This document shows positions 11,826 through 21,891 of a DNA stretch of 64,000 nt, in pieces. This DNA is from Aspergillus flavus (taxonomy: Eukaryota; Ascomycota; Eurotiomycetes; Eurotiales; Aspergillaceae). A model generated the notes under the pieces. It worked only from the letters and a program-made list of their open reading frames with translations. It was not told the DNA's origin and did not search any database. The translations under genes and the position numbers were made by a program. The stretch is from positions 1,860,001 to 1,924,000 of the forward strand of contig NC_092407.1 of NCBI RefSeq assembly GCF_009017415.1, read 5' to 3'. Each line of letters starts with the position of its first letter. Positions within the stretch are counted from its first letter, which is position 1.

Positions 11826-14767
11826 ATGCTAACAACAACAAAAGTGGCTGGTAGATCTTCTGTTACTCGGGGAGAGGCCTCGCCGGCGCCTTCGCTCCTG
11901 GATTCGGCTTCTGTAAGTGTTTTACTACCTCTCTTTGTCTGCATTATCTCTGACCAACTATAAAGAGAAACTCCCGACGAAGCTCTTCTCGCGCTTCAAG
12001 GAAAGCAACGCGAGAACTTGAACTCAATCTCTCTCATCCATCTCGTTTGGCAGTGTCTCTACCCCCAACCCCTATCACTTCCTCTTTTGAAGAGGCGTTG
12101 TCGTCAACACAGCGTGCTAAGAGACACCGCTCTGTCAACTACTACGAAAAGACGCCAAAGTCCAAAGGAGCCGAGACTCCGGACCAGAAGAACGCATCGT
12201 TCTCAGCTCAGCCATCAGGCAGCGCCTCTAGAAAGAGTAGTCGTAGTCGCAAGTCCGAGAACGCTGACAAAGACGTTGTCAAGGCGCGTGATTCCACGGG
12301 TGACCAAGCTGTCACTCCTGCCTCTACCTCTAATCCCAAACGCAAATCTCAAACTGAGCAATCTACCCTGCACACATATCTGCAGAAGAAGCCTCAAGAA
12401 AGGCGAAAGACCTTGACTACACAAGCTGAGGCATCTGATAAGAACAACCCTAAATCTGACTCCAAACACGACCTCAATTCTCCAGCCATGGGTGCCGCAG
12501 TATCTAGCAGCCGCAAGACTAGGAAGTCTATCCCAGCTAAGCTGAACGGCATTGAGAGCACTGAAAAAGCTACTCCTAAATCTAAATTGGCCACTCGTCT
12601 CTCTACTCCTGTCTCTCGCAAAGACCGCAAGTCTAAGAGTCTTGTCGAAGCTGAGCAAGTGCCCAAGTCGACCCCTCGTGTCAAGCCAGAATCGACCCCA
12701 GCTGTGAATTCAATGTCTAAAGCAGACAAATCCCAAGCCTACATAACTGCAGACCCAGTTACTCCAGCTGAGCGGACTCCTGTCTCAACCCCGAATGCCA
12801 CAGTAACAAGATCCCGTCGCAGAGACCGCAAGTCTGCCAGAAAGTCCATGGCAGGTCGCTCGCAACTGGCGAATGAATCGTCTCAAACAGATACTGCGAC
12901 CAATACTGATGCCGAGGATCGCAAACCAGTCATTCAGGACTCCGACAAACCTGCTTCTCAGGACTCGGATAAGGGAAGCTCGGAGCCTCAGCAAGCAACC
13001 AAGAGACCGAGCAATACTGTAACCCTGAGTCTGGGCCGCAAGTCTCTCGAGTCTTTTGTTCAGAAAACTCTCGAGTCCGCCTCCTATGGCAATGAAGTCG
13101 CTGATAGCGTTGAGGGGACCCCCGTCCGCGTGTACGATGATTCTTATCATTTTGATTATGATACGGATATGTATCGCAACAATTTCGGTCTCGATGGCCA
13201 AATGGACACACCGGCCTCACCTACAAGCTTCTCCACAACTACCTCCACCGGCGCGCGAATGTCCGGCCGGACCCGAAAGCCTACTATCAGGGCATTAGAG
13301 TCCCTCGAATCAGAGCGGCGTTTCCGCCGACCCCGGGCCCAAACGCCCGGAAAGGCTGAGTCGTCCGCGACCGGGAAACAGAGTGACAAGGCACCCAACG
13401 GACAGAAGGATGCTGAGCAGCCGAAGACAGCGCCAGCAGAAACTACGCAGGTGCCATCTGCCACCCCACAGCCAGATGTGGACGCCTTTGCCCGCCGGAT
13501 ATTTGAGTTGGCCGCGGCAGCCGTTTCAGACGACTTTGTGCCGGCGCCTGAAGCTGACACCTGGCTCGAACAGCTGCGAAAAGAGTACCAGGGCAAAGGG
13601 GATACGGAGGTTGCCGCAGTTGCGGCGGTGGTTGAGGGAGAGAGTAGGCCACCCTCGGATGACCAACCTACTACAGAACAGTGGACTGACGAGGATGGTT
13701 GGACGCACACAGGTCAAATTAATCAGTTTGGAGAGGAGTACGTCGTTGTTGGCCCTGATTTTGAGTGGTACAGGCCCAACAATACGTACGGGGACAAGCA
13801 ACTGCCCGAGCCCCCTGTGCGCCTAAGGTCCCTAGAACAGTCCGAGAAGGATCGTATTTTCGGCTTTCCACCACGTATTGGAGAGCGTAACCTGCCTCGT
13901 GCAACCAATTTTCCGTTCATGATGGAGGACGTTTATCACGAACGGGCTAAGATTAAGGCCCGCGAGGAAGCCCGGCAGAAGGGCATCACCGTTGACAGGT
14001 CGATGTCAGTCCCTCAGATTGAGGCACTGATCGACCGGCACAGCAAGAGCGGCAGCTCGCAATCGTCTGAGACTCCGGCTCCAGCTCCAGCTTCCGCAAA
14101 GAGTTCGAAACCGGACAGGCCCGCTGGGTCCCGGAAGCGACGACGTACGGAGCCCGCTATCCCAAGCGAGGCGCCCTCAACCAATGATTCCACCACAGAG
14201 AGTACACATAAGCCTAAGAGAAGACGCAAGAACACGGTAGGAGCATCGGCACCGACCCCGACTGAAACAGAGCCTTCATCCGAAAAGCCCAAGACCCTCA
14301 AACTCAAACTCATCTTCTCGAAACGTGAATTGCCAGCAACTCCTTCTGCTTCCAACACGACTAACACATCTGCCAAACCGAAGAAGCGCCCCCATTCCGA
14401 AATCGAGACAGACGGCGACAACGCCGCCAGCAACGGTCCTTCGAAGAGCCCTAAAACCGCTTCATCCAATCCCACGACTACCCCCAGACGCCTCCTCAAG
14501 CTCTCGACCCCGAAACAAGGACAGAAGGAGAAGAGCAACGCTGCTCCCACCTCCACCCCCGAAGTCCCCCCTTCCGCTGATCAGAATTCGCTTACAACCC
14601 CGGGCGGACGTCCTCGTCGTCGCGCAGCAGCAGCATTGATGGCCGAGTTTCAGAACCACAAAGAGGAAAGGGCTCGCAGAGCCAACGCGCGCAAGAAAAC
14701 CAACCCCGATAATCCCGATGAGCCGAATTCCAGTCAGGCTTCTGGCTCCTCCGCGAAGCAGCACTAG
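11826..14767 (+). CDS. Large basic low-complexity (probably nuclear) protein
   Basis: Exons 11826-11912 and 11966-14767 (53-bp intron, GTAAGT donor, phase 0) encode about 962 residues. The first 570 residues and the C-terminal 250 are Ser/Thr/Pro/Lys/Arg-rich, disordered, and full of SRKSSRSRKS-like and TPKSK-like basic stretches. Repeated R-K-S units (for example RRDRKSARKS) and KRRRK or RKRRR clusters look like nuclear localisation signals. A distinct ordered block at about residues 600-715 contains DEDGWTHTGQ, EEYVVVGPDFEWYRPNNTYG, FGFPPRIGERNLPRATNFPF and a charged helix KIKAREEARQKG. I do not recognise this block, but its aromatic-rich, low-repeat character says it is the conserved part. 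The ATG at 11826 is the first in frame, and the frame joins cleanly across the intron. A chromatin or nuclear role is inference from composition only. Confidence 0.75.
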
Positions 14768-15691
14768 TGGCTGACCATTCTACATCTACCCTCTGAATAC
14801 GATAATTCCAGTCAACGTTTCTTTTTCTTCATACGTCCTAGCCCATTTCTAAGTCCTCTTTAATCCTTTATTCAAGTGGCCACAAGTCACACCCTGATTC
14901 ATTAGACATTTGAACTATCACGGCGTTATGAACGGTCATCGGAACAAGCATAGCGAAAATTTTTCAAAGATATGGCAGGCAATTGCACTGGCGTTTTATG
15001 TTTGTTTCTTTTTTTTTTATTTTATATTATGTGAGAGGCTCTTGTGGACTTTTCTTGCAGCTGTTATTCGTGCTTTTACTCCCCCTCGTGTGTTGTCCTC
15101 CGTCTTGTTCACCATGGTTTATGACAAGGTGGCTGGACTGGACTGAACACGGTACTTCCTCCTCCCCTGTCCTCAACACAGGACAAGAGAAGAGAAAACG
15201 GGACTGTATTATTGTTTCATTTCTTCCTGTACAGTGACACTTGCATTTTCGCATTTATTTTTGTTTTCCAATGTACGCGCATACGCATAGCAAATCCGAA
15301 CCAGAGGAAATGGCCAGGATTAGAAGCAATTAGTTTACTTTGCGGGGTTTAATGGTTATCTTTCGAAGCATGTTCCAGCATAGGATTTCTTACAATCAGC
15401 CTGTGGAATCAAGAATGGGACGAATTGAATTGATCTATCGATAAACATCACATCCATATACATACATACCCCAGGAAAAGATTGATAGGAAAAACAGTTG
15501 TAGCCTGAGGCATCAGTCCGAGAAAGGAAACGCAAAGAACTAAACTACACCTGACTTTTCCGCCTCCAACCCATCTTCTCATCAATCCACATCACTTCAG
15601 AAAGCACTTCCACATACCATCCCGAACCCAATTATATCTTACAGTAGAAAAACACAGAAAAGAAAAGGAAGAAAGAAAGGAAAAAAGAAAA
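14768..15691. other. Intergenic region
   Basis: 3' flank of the large basic protein gene and promoter of the small membrane protein gene. It includes T-rich and C-rich tracts, and an A/G-rich tract (about 15655-15690) immediately before the next start codon. No coding sequence is supported. Confidence 0.6.
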
Positions 15692-16211
15692 ATGTCCAAC
15701 CAACAACCCCGCGTAATCATCAACCCGCAATCCCTTCAACGACCACCCCATCCACCCCGGCGCGGTCCACAAAGTGTACGGGATATTCGGCAAACGAAGG
15801 AATATAAAATTGCTGCTAGACGGTATGTTTCTTATATTTATATTTCCTTATTTATCTCAAGATGAAGATATGGGCGAGTTTGTGGACTCGGGTTGACCAT
15901 TAACTATGCTCGTGTTGAATTGGAGATCATCTGATATTGACAATGTGATAGATGGCTTTCAACGATCGTGGCGTTGCCTATTTTGATGTATACTTCTTAT
16001 GTGCTTTATGAGAGGAGTGAGTTCTTTTTTCTTTTTCTTGTTCTTCATTCAATTCTTTTTTTTTTGTTCTTTTAATCCTTGTTTTTGTTTGGGACTGGGT
16101 AAAGGAGTGCTGATCTGGTTGTTTAGCTTATTTGAACAAGAGCCAGAAGCATTTGGCTCGGCCGTCAGGGTCTGGGACGGAGGAGAGGAAGGATGGGAGT
16201 GCTTGATCTAG
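15692..16211 (+). CDS. Small single-pass membrane protein
   Basis: Three exons (15692-15822, 15952-16016, 16105-16211) give about 100 residues. The N-terminal 43 residues are polar, Pro- and Arg-rich (INPQSLQRPPHPPRRGPQS). Exon 2 encodes a single hydrophobic helix (WLSTIVALPILMYTSYVLYE) flanked by Arg residues, so a type II-like anchor with a cytosolic or matrix N-terminus is likely. The exon 1-2 junction (GTATGT...ATAG) is well supported because it rebuilds an Arg codon and continues the same frame. The third exon, which adds an acidic hydrophobic tail ending EEGWECLI, rests on a GTGAGT donor and a nearby AAAG acceptor and is less certain. I do not recognise a named family; I think it is one of the short conserved organelle-membrane proteins of Eurotiales. 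Confidence 0.6.
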
Positions 16212-16686
16212 TAGTTTTGGGGGATGGCTTTTTCTTGTCTGGTTTAATTGTATATTAGTTTGTGGGATTGGGGTATTCATGAAATGTTTTCTTGGTTGGG
16301 ATGTGTTTGTTGTAGGGTCAGGTTGTATTTGTATAGAGCTGGTTTGTGTTAGTATGGTGTAGGTTGTTGTTTAAGACCACTTTGTTTGGTTTGGTATGGT
16401 GCTCGTTGAGATGTTTCTGGGGGTAAGGAGATGTGTGCTTTTACTTTTTCATGCGAGGATTGTGTAGAACATGTTGTAGATGATGGAGGGAGTATGATGT
16501 CTTAGGATGAGTGTCTATAGCTGTGATTGTGATCTCGATGAAGATGCAATGATATTGCTTTTTATTGAGTGGGTATCGCTGCTCCTTGTGTACAGTTTTG
16601 TGTATTAAGTTGCCTTGTATGAATGAAGAAAGTCTGAAAGAAAGACAGAAAGAGTAGAGCGGTGACAACTTGAGTATATCCCCAGC
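16212..16686. other. Convergent 3' intergenic region
   Basis: T/G-rich 3' flanks of the small membrane protein gene and of the phytase gene, which converge here. No coding sequence is visible. Confidence 0.6.
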
Positions 16687-18155
16687 TTAAGCAAAGCACT
16701 CTCCCCAGTTTCCACCCGATGTAACGAAGCTCAGTCCTTCGACGAAATCGTCCCGTTTACACCGGCCATACTCATCAGCATCACAGCCTTGCAGCGGAAT
16801 GACCCGGTCGTTGACCAGTACGCGGACGAGAGGCTCCTTCTCATCCGTGCACTGCATCATCTCGACGTAGGCTCTGGCCCCGAATGGAACGGTCCGGGCG
16901 GATGAATATCCGTTCGTCTCCTCAGTGGACTGCACCGAAGTCTGAGAGAGGGGCTCGGTCGTATTATACAGACCAAGCGCGAAGAAAACGGAGGTCATCG
17001 TGTTATCGTGCGAGAAGTCCGCATAGAGCGTAGCATTCAGCGGGAAGGTGGCGGGATTTGAGTCCAGCGTGGTATTGGTGGTGGTGTGATCCTTAACCGG
17101 AGACTTGGTCAGGCGAGCGATCAGCTCGTTAGCAAAGCCGATGCCCTGCGCAGGTCCGAGAGGGTTTCCTCCACCGTAGCCGTAGTACTTAGAGACTGAC
17201 TGCAGGTAGTCATATTGTGCCCATTCTTCCTGGGTGAACAAAGCGCAGAAGGGGGATAGCCGACTGCCGTCACGGGTCAAGGCGATGGTGTCGAATGAGC
17301 ACATGTCCATCAGATAAACCACCTCTTTGCTGGAGAGCGTGGTTCCTGGGAGGTCCTTCTCCAGACGCTCAACAATCGAGGGCGTAAAAACAGCGGTGAA
17401 CTTGTCCTCTGCGTCATCCCCTGTTGTGCTGTTCTCAAAGGCCGTGCAGAGACTGTGGTCCAACGTGTTGTTGAAACCCTCGGTCTCAGTAATAACTACG
17501 TTGACAATAGGAGCAGGCTGGCCCCGCTTAGACTTAGAGTCACCAAGCTTTGCCTTCTGGAAGCCCTCGATGAATTTCTCGCCGGATGCGATTACCCGAT
17601 CCGAACCCGATGCCCTAATGAAAGGAACGACGTTCTTGGCGAGCTCCTCATAGCGCTGGTAGAACTTGATCCCCGAATCCACCAACTGGTTCTCTCCAAA
17701 AGGCGTAAGGTCATCGGCGCCGAGGGAGTAGTTGTAAGATTTCAGGAACGCATACTTCCCGGAGAACGAGGTAGCATTATGCTGGACGGCCTTGATGAGC
17801 TTGGCGTACTTCTCAGACTTGCTCTTCGTTGGATACCGTGCACCGTGACGGGAGAGCACTTGGGCAAAGGTAACCTGGCAGTGGTCCGGAACGTCTTCGG
17901 ACAAGGAAGACTCGTCGTCGACCGAGAAGTAAGGCGAATACTGGCCCCACAAGTGAGAGACCCCGGAGAAGCACTGGTAGCCTTCGTCAACGGTATTGCA
18001 CGACTGTTGTCTCGGGCTGGTCACCGGAGTGCCGGTAACACTGAATGAAGATCAGCCGCTGTTAGATTAGGGCATCCACTATAGGGCAGCATCTATGGGT
18101 GAGCTTACCTCGAGAGAAGGAAGGTAATGGGAAGGAGCACGCTAAGGACCGCCAT
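16687..18155 (-). CDS. phyA: Secreted 3-phytase (histidine acid phosphatase)
   Basis: A 47-bp first exon (18109-18155) encodes the signal peptide ([16 protein letters not shown]) and a 68-bp intron separates it from the main exon 16687-18040; total about 466 residues. This signal-exon layout is typical of Aspergillus phytase genes. The catalytic motif RHGARYPT is at about residues 78-85 and the proton-donor HD of FSHDN is at about 356. Ten or so cysteines follow the PhyA pattern, from the CNTV and CFSG residues near the start to the CFA terminus, and many NxS/T sequons are present. The enzyme hydrolyses phytate, starting at the 3-phosphate, outside the cell. Sequence character is nearest to the A. 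fumigatus/A. niger PhyA group. A phosphate-regulator type E-box lies 350 bp upstream, and a TATA-like element about 75 bp upstream. Confidence 0.96.
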
Positions 18156-18229
18156 GATGCTCACGATTGCAACCCTTTTACTGTTAGACAAACGACGGAA
18201 CAACCCCTCCACGCGGACGGGACGGTCCT

Positions 18230-18237
18230 CATATAAG
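18230..18237 (-). promoter_or_regulatory. TATA-like element of the phytase gene
   Basis: CTTATATG on the minus strand lies about 75 bp upstream of the phytase start codon, a normal distance for a TATA element with a short leader. Confidence 0.45.
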
Positions 18238-18502
18238 CCCTTCATTTCCGTCTCATGTTGATCCCAACCGGAGACCTTGTAACCCTAGCGCAGCTTACGA
18301 TCCCGCGATATCGGACGGAGATTCAGCCGTGGTGCTAGTGAAGCGGTAGTGTAGTGGGGGTGAAAGAGGATAAGCCTGCAGTGTAAGACATGGTGTCCGA
18401 TCACCCATGGTTCTTAGGAGGTGCTGATGGGGGAGAATATACGAGAGAGAAACGTCGAGGATAACGTGAGTTGTCTCTGTGACGCTGATAGGCTGTGTTG
18501 GG

Positions 18503-18510
18503 CCCACGTG
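18503..18510 (-). promoter_or_regulatory. Pho4/NUC-1-type E-box (CACGTGGG)
   Basis: On the phytase strand the octamer reads CACGTGGG, the high-affinity yeast Pho4 site (NUC-1 in Neurospora also binds CACGTG). It sits 350 bp upstream of the phytase ATG. Binding is inferred; the fit between a phosphate-starvation site and a phosphate-scavenging enzyme makes it credible. Confidence 0.6.
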
Positions 18511-20017
18511 GTCGCGGGAATGGTGACAAGTGTGCCTGAAGGAAAAGAAAGGGAGACGCAGGGTTCCATAATCCTAGACATCCCTTCGGAATCCGGTCGG
18601 ACTTCTATTCAATTGAAGTTAAGATCTGTGGTTCAAGCTTGATCAACTCGTACAAGGCGACGGTCGCAATGATCCACTTCTAACGAGCGGGAAGCCGTTG
18701 CTTTAGCCGGTTTGATATTGATCAGCCACGGGTTATCAATCAGTCAACTACAGCCAATACACTTCCCACGCTTTGCGCGAATATTCCTTCGAAGTCTGGT
18801 TAAAGATGGTTATTTATGTAATATCCTTTTTTCTTTCCTCTTTTTCCTGTCGAATTTTTTTTTCTCTCTCTCTCTTCTAATATTCGCCCTTCCTTAGTCT
18901 CGGGACAACCCGTATATTCCAAGTCAAGATGTGGAAACCTCACGGAGAGCTACAAGATTCACATGGCCGTCAACAAAGACTGGAATCGTCGGGAAAACGC
19001 ACCAGACAAAAGACAATGCTTTAATGCTTCAGTAAAACAATCTAATGACCTAATAAAATCTCGTTGTGGTGCTGGGGGCCGCATCTGATAATCTCTACCC
19101 GTGCATCTCATTTGATAACGATCATCGTCGGTTGTCGGAGAGTCCGACAGAGATCCACAACGGTTGTTGACATTGCCTTGTTTTTTTCTTTTCTTTCATT
19201 TTTTCTTCATTTCTGTGCTTTCGCTCCTTTTTCCCGTTTTGCCTGAAGTCTTCAAATATTCTCATTTTTTTTTAGATGTATTTCTTGTTCTTGTTCTTGG
19301 GCAATGATATTGTACAGCTCTATGGTAGATACCACAATCCCAAGTTTGAGTAGCCAAGTCTTTGAAACAGTAATGGGGAGATCGCTCTCAGTTGCACGCT
19401 CAAATCCAAATCAGAGCCGTGGTGGTATCTTTCGTCTAACGGGGTCCACGGTCACAAGCAAACCAGAACAAATCCAACAACACCGAACAGCCCAAGATCA
19501 AGGGACGCCTCGCAGTTGTCACCTTCCAGGTGCCATGTAGAAAAGAAATTCAGCGAGGCGAATCAAATCGACGTCAATGCAAAGCGGACAGACTCCTTTC
19601 CAACATTCTCAACCAAAATGAACAGGGGTAAAGCAAACTATAAGCAAGAAGGTGAAAACATTGAGAGCTAAAGCAGACAAAATATATGCAGGAATGTCAG
19701 GAATCCAGTTCGCACGAATCAATAAGAATGCTTTTCGCCGTTCGAATAATCCAAAACCTCCATGATGATCGCACAAATGACACAATCTCCTCCAATGCAG
19801 TATGATTCTCGCCTCAGGCGGTGTATTGAAATATGGTCAAGTAATTATTTCCGCGGATCTCCTTAGATGCCAAAATGGGCAGCCGACGAGCCGCAGGAGA
19901 AAGAATGTTAAAGAGACGGCGTGCTCCTTTCAAAGTCGCACGGAGATCCCCTCAAAAGAAACAGAGGGAAGCTGGACATAAGCTGGGACATATGAGCCCA
20001 ATGTCTTGCTTCCATCA

Positions 20018-21427
20018 TCAAGTGCGTGTCCAAGGCCCAGGGAACTGTGGCAGTGATCTTGCCTGCTGTTCGTCTGCTAGAGTCCCTCGACTTGTCCAGC
20101 TACCAGTTGATCTGGTCGCCGATGCGGGCGGTGGCACTCCGCTTGGATCCACAACTCGCTGTGTGGTGTCTGTAGTAGGCCACGCCTGATGGTCACGATC
20201 CGAGGGTTGAAAGGAGCGTGGAGAGGCTGGCCGGGCCGGGATTTGACCGGAAGGCGCCAGACGGCTGACGTGCTCGCGGTAGAAGTCCCTCTCGGAGCGG
20301 TAAAAGTCGCGCTCTTGCATCAAGGCCCGAATCTCTTGGGCCTGCCTCTGCAGTAATTCCGTTTGCTTCCGGATTTCATCCTGCTGAGCCGTGATCTTCT
20401 GCTCCATCTGCAGCTCGTTTCGTTTCCTATTGCGGAACCTCCTCGAGGCATCGCTATTGGCCTTTCGCTTCTCGGCCTGGCTAGACGAGCCAGATTTCAG
20501 GTCTAGGATGCAGGGGATCATCCCGGGGTAAGGGGGATTTTCCGGCTGGGAGCCAGGCAGGACGACGGGCTCTTCACTCACATGCTTGTGCCCTGCAACT
20601 ACTGAAGGCAGTCGGCTGACTGGCTCCATCTTCGTATGTGGAGTGGAATGCATATATGATGGCGCAGGCTGTGGGCCAGAAGCAGGAGTAGCCGCAGGAG
20701 ACGACCGTCCGAACTGACTAAAGGTCGAGATGGGTGTCGTAGGGCTCGTCTCCTGGGGGCTCGGGTTTGGTGTCGGATTAGCACTTGTCCGGCGGCTATG
20801 GAAGGTTGGTGTGGAATGCACGGACACTGGAACAGGCTGTTGATATCCTGACACGGACATCGGCTGCCCAGTTACCGAATCCACAGGCAAGGGTGAACCA
20901 GGCGCCACGGTATATGTTCCCGGGAGTGTTTCTTGAACTAGTGGAGACTGGGAAGCACTCGCTTTTCGTGGATAACCGACTCCAGAGCTGACAAAGCGAG
21001 CTGATGGTGAAACGGGAGTGATGATCTGGCGGCTCCTCATGCCTGGAGATGTCGATAGGCGCTTTGCGTGTGTTGAAGGAGATGGGAGATGTACTGTTGC
21101 GGGAAGGAGATGTTGACGAGACGGGGAGGTTGAGAACTGGTCTCCCAACCCTTCCCGACCAGTTTCCGCAGAAGCGGATACTGATGGTGCTTTCGCCGGG
21201 GGGTTCAAGATAGAGTCGACTCCAATGGGACGAAGCTGGGTAGAATTCAGCGGGGGCTCCACAGGGGTGGAGGGATGCCACGAAACAGGCCGCGGACGTC
21301 CAGGCTCGCGGCCGCTCAAAGACGAATCCTCGTCTACGAAAGGGCGTTTCTTCTCCAGGACACAGTGCTTCTCAGTTCGAAGGGCATCTTCTGATGAAGG
21401 GCCTGTCACTGGAGAAATCGGCGACAT
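20018..21427 (-). CDS. bZIP transcription factor
   Basis: From the ATG at 21427 this single exon encodes about 469 residues. The basic region has the N-x2-A-x4-R signature (NSDASRRFRNRKR, about residues 319-331) and is followed by a heptad coiled coil rich in Gln, Glu, Ile and Leu (MEQKITAQQDEIRKQTELLQ and beyond, to about 385). A conserved-looking DSILNPP motif is near residue 70; motifs of this kind occur near the N-terminus of several Eurotiales regulators. Between them lies a Ser/Pro/Thr-rich presumed activation region. It is a nuclear DNA-binding protein; targets are not deducible. The frame is open for about 80 codons upstream of this ATG, but without any AUG; it reaches a GTG at 21646 in good context. 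An upstream ORF overlaps the start codon. N-terminal limits are therefore uncertain. Confidence 0.85.
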   Translation of the reverse strand: MSPISPVTGPSSEDALRTEKHCVLEKKRPFVDEDSSLSGREPGRPRPVSWHPSTPVEPPLNSTQLRPIGVDSILNPPAKAPSVSASAETGREGLGDQFSTSPSRQHLLPATVHLPSPSTHAKRLSTSPGMRSRQIITPVSPSARFVSSGVGYPRKASASQSPLVQETLPGTYTVAPGSPLPVDSVTGQPMSVSGYQQPVPVSVHSTPTFHSRRTSANPTPNPSPQETSPTTPISTFSQFGRSSPAATPASGPQPAPSYMHSTPHTKMEPVSRLPSVVAGHKHVSEEPVVLPGSQPENPPYPGMIPCILDLKSGSSSQAEKRKANSDASRRFRNRKRNELQMEQKITAQQDEIRKQTELLQRQAQEIRALMQERDFYRSERDFYREHVSRLAPSGQIPARPASPRSFQPSDRDHQAWPTTDTTQRVVDPSGVPPPASATRSTGSWTSRGTLADEQQARSLPQFPGPWTRT

Positions 21428-21473
21428 ATGCTCCGAGTCTCTTTCGATGGACTGCCGCAAGAAGCTGGGGCAT
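21372..21473 (-). promoter_or_regulatory. Upstream ORF overlapping the bZIP start codon
   Basis: The first AUG downstream of the presumed TATA box lies at 21473 in strong context (GCCATGC). It opens a 33-codon frame that ends at 21372, past the bZIP AUG at 21427 and in another frame. Translating it would prevent ordinary reinitiation at the bZIP start. This is read directly from the sequence; regulation is inferred. Confidence 0.5.
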
Positions 21474-21883
21474 GGCGGGGCCCCCCCTCTCTCCAGGTGA
21501 GCCGAAGACTCGGGAAGGGAAGAGCGAGAGAGGGCACCTGTCGGTTGGGTGAGATGGTAACCAGACAGCGAATGATAGTGATGAGTGGAATGCCCCGGGT
21601 TGGAGTACGGGGTATTAGTCAACACACTGATCGCTAGGGTCGCCACGGTGAAATGGGAGAAAATAAATCGGGAAGGTTAAAGATGGATAGAGACGGGCTC
21701 GAGGAAATTATGCAGCTTGATCCCTCGGTAGAATCTCCTCCGTCCTGGGTAGTCTTGAGGTGTACGTATGGAAGCAACAAGCCACTGAAACCACGATTAA
21801 TCACACCCGTAGTTATTATATGTAGTATAGTAGTGACGCCCGTCAAAATGATATAAAGTCCGAAGGGAAGGAAGAGAGTAGGA

Positions 21884-21891
21884 TTTATATA
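21884..21891 (-). promoter_or_regulatory. TATA box of the bZIP gene
   Basis: TATATAAA on the minus strand, followed by a CT-rich stretch. It would start a leader of about 0.4 kb that contains no AUG until 21473. Confidence 0.45.

Larger units (their letters stand above)
18156..20017. other. Phytase promoter and 3' flank of the bZIP gene
   Basis: The 1.9-kb gap holds the phytase control region (TATA-like 18230-18237, E-box 18503-18510) and the bZIP 3' flank. It contains polypyrimidine tracts at about 18820-18880 and 19180-19270. I see no coding sequence that I can support. Confidence 0.6.

Noticed and set aside
12215..14764. Long antisense frames opposite the large basic protein gene and other GC-rich genes
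   Set aside because: They are shadows created by codon bias of the real gene; compositions are dominated by Leu, Arg, Ser and Ala without motifs.
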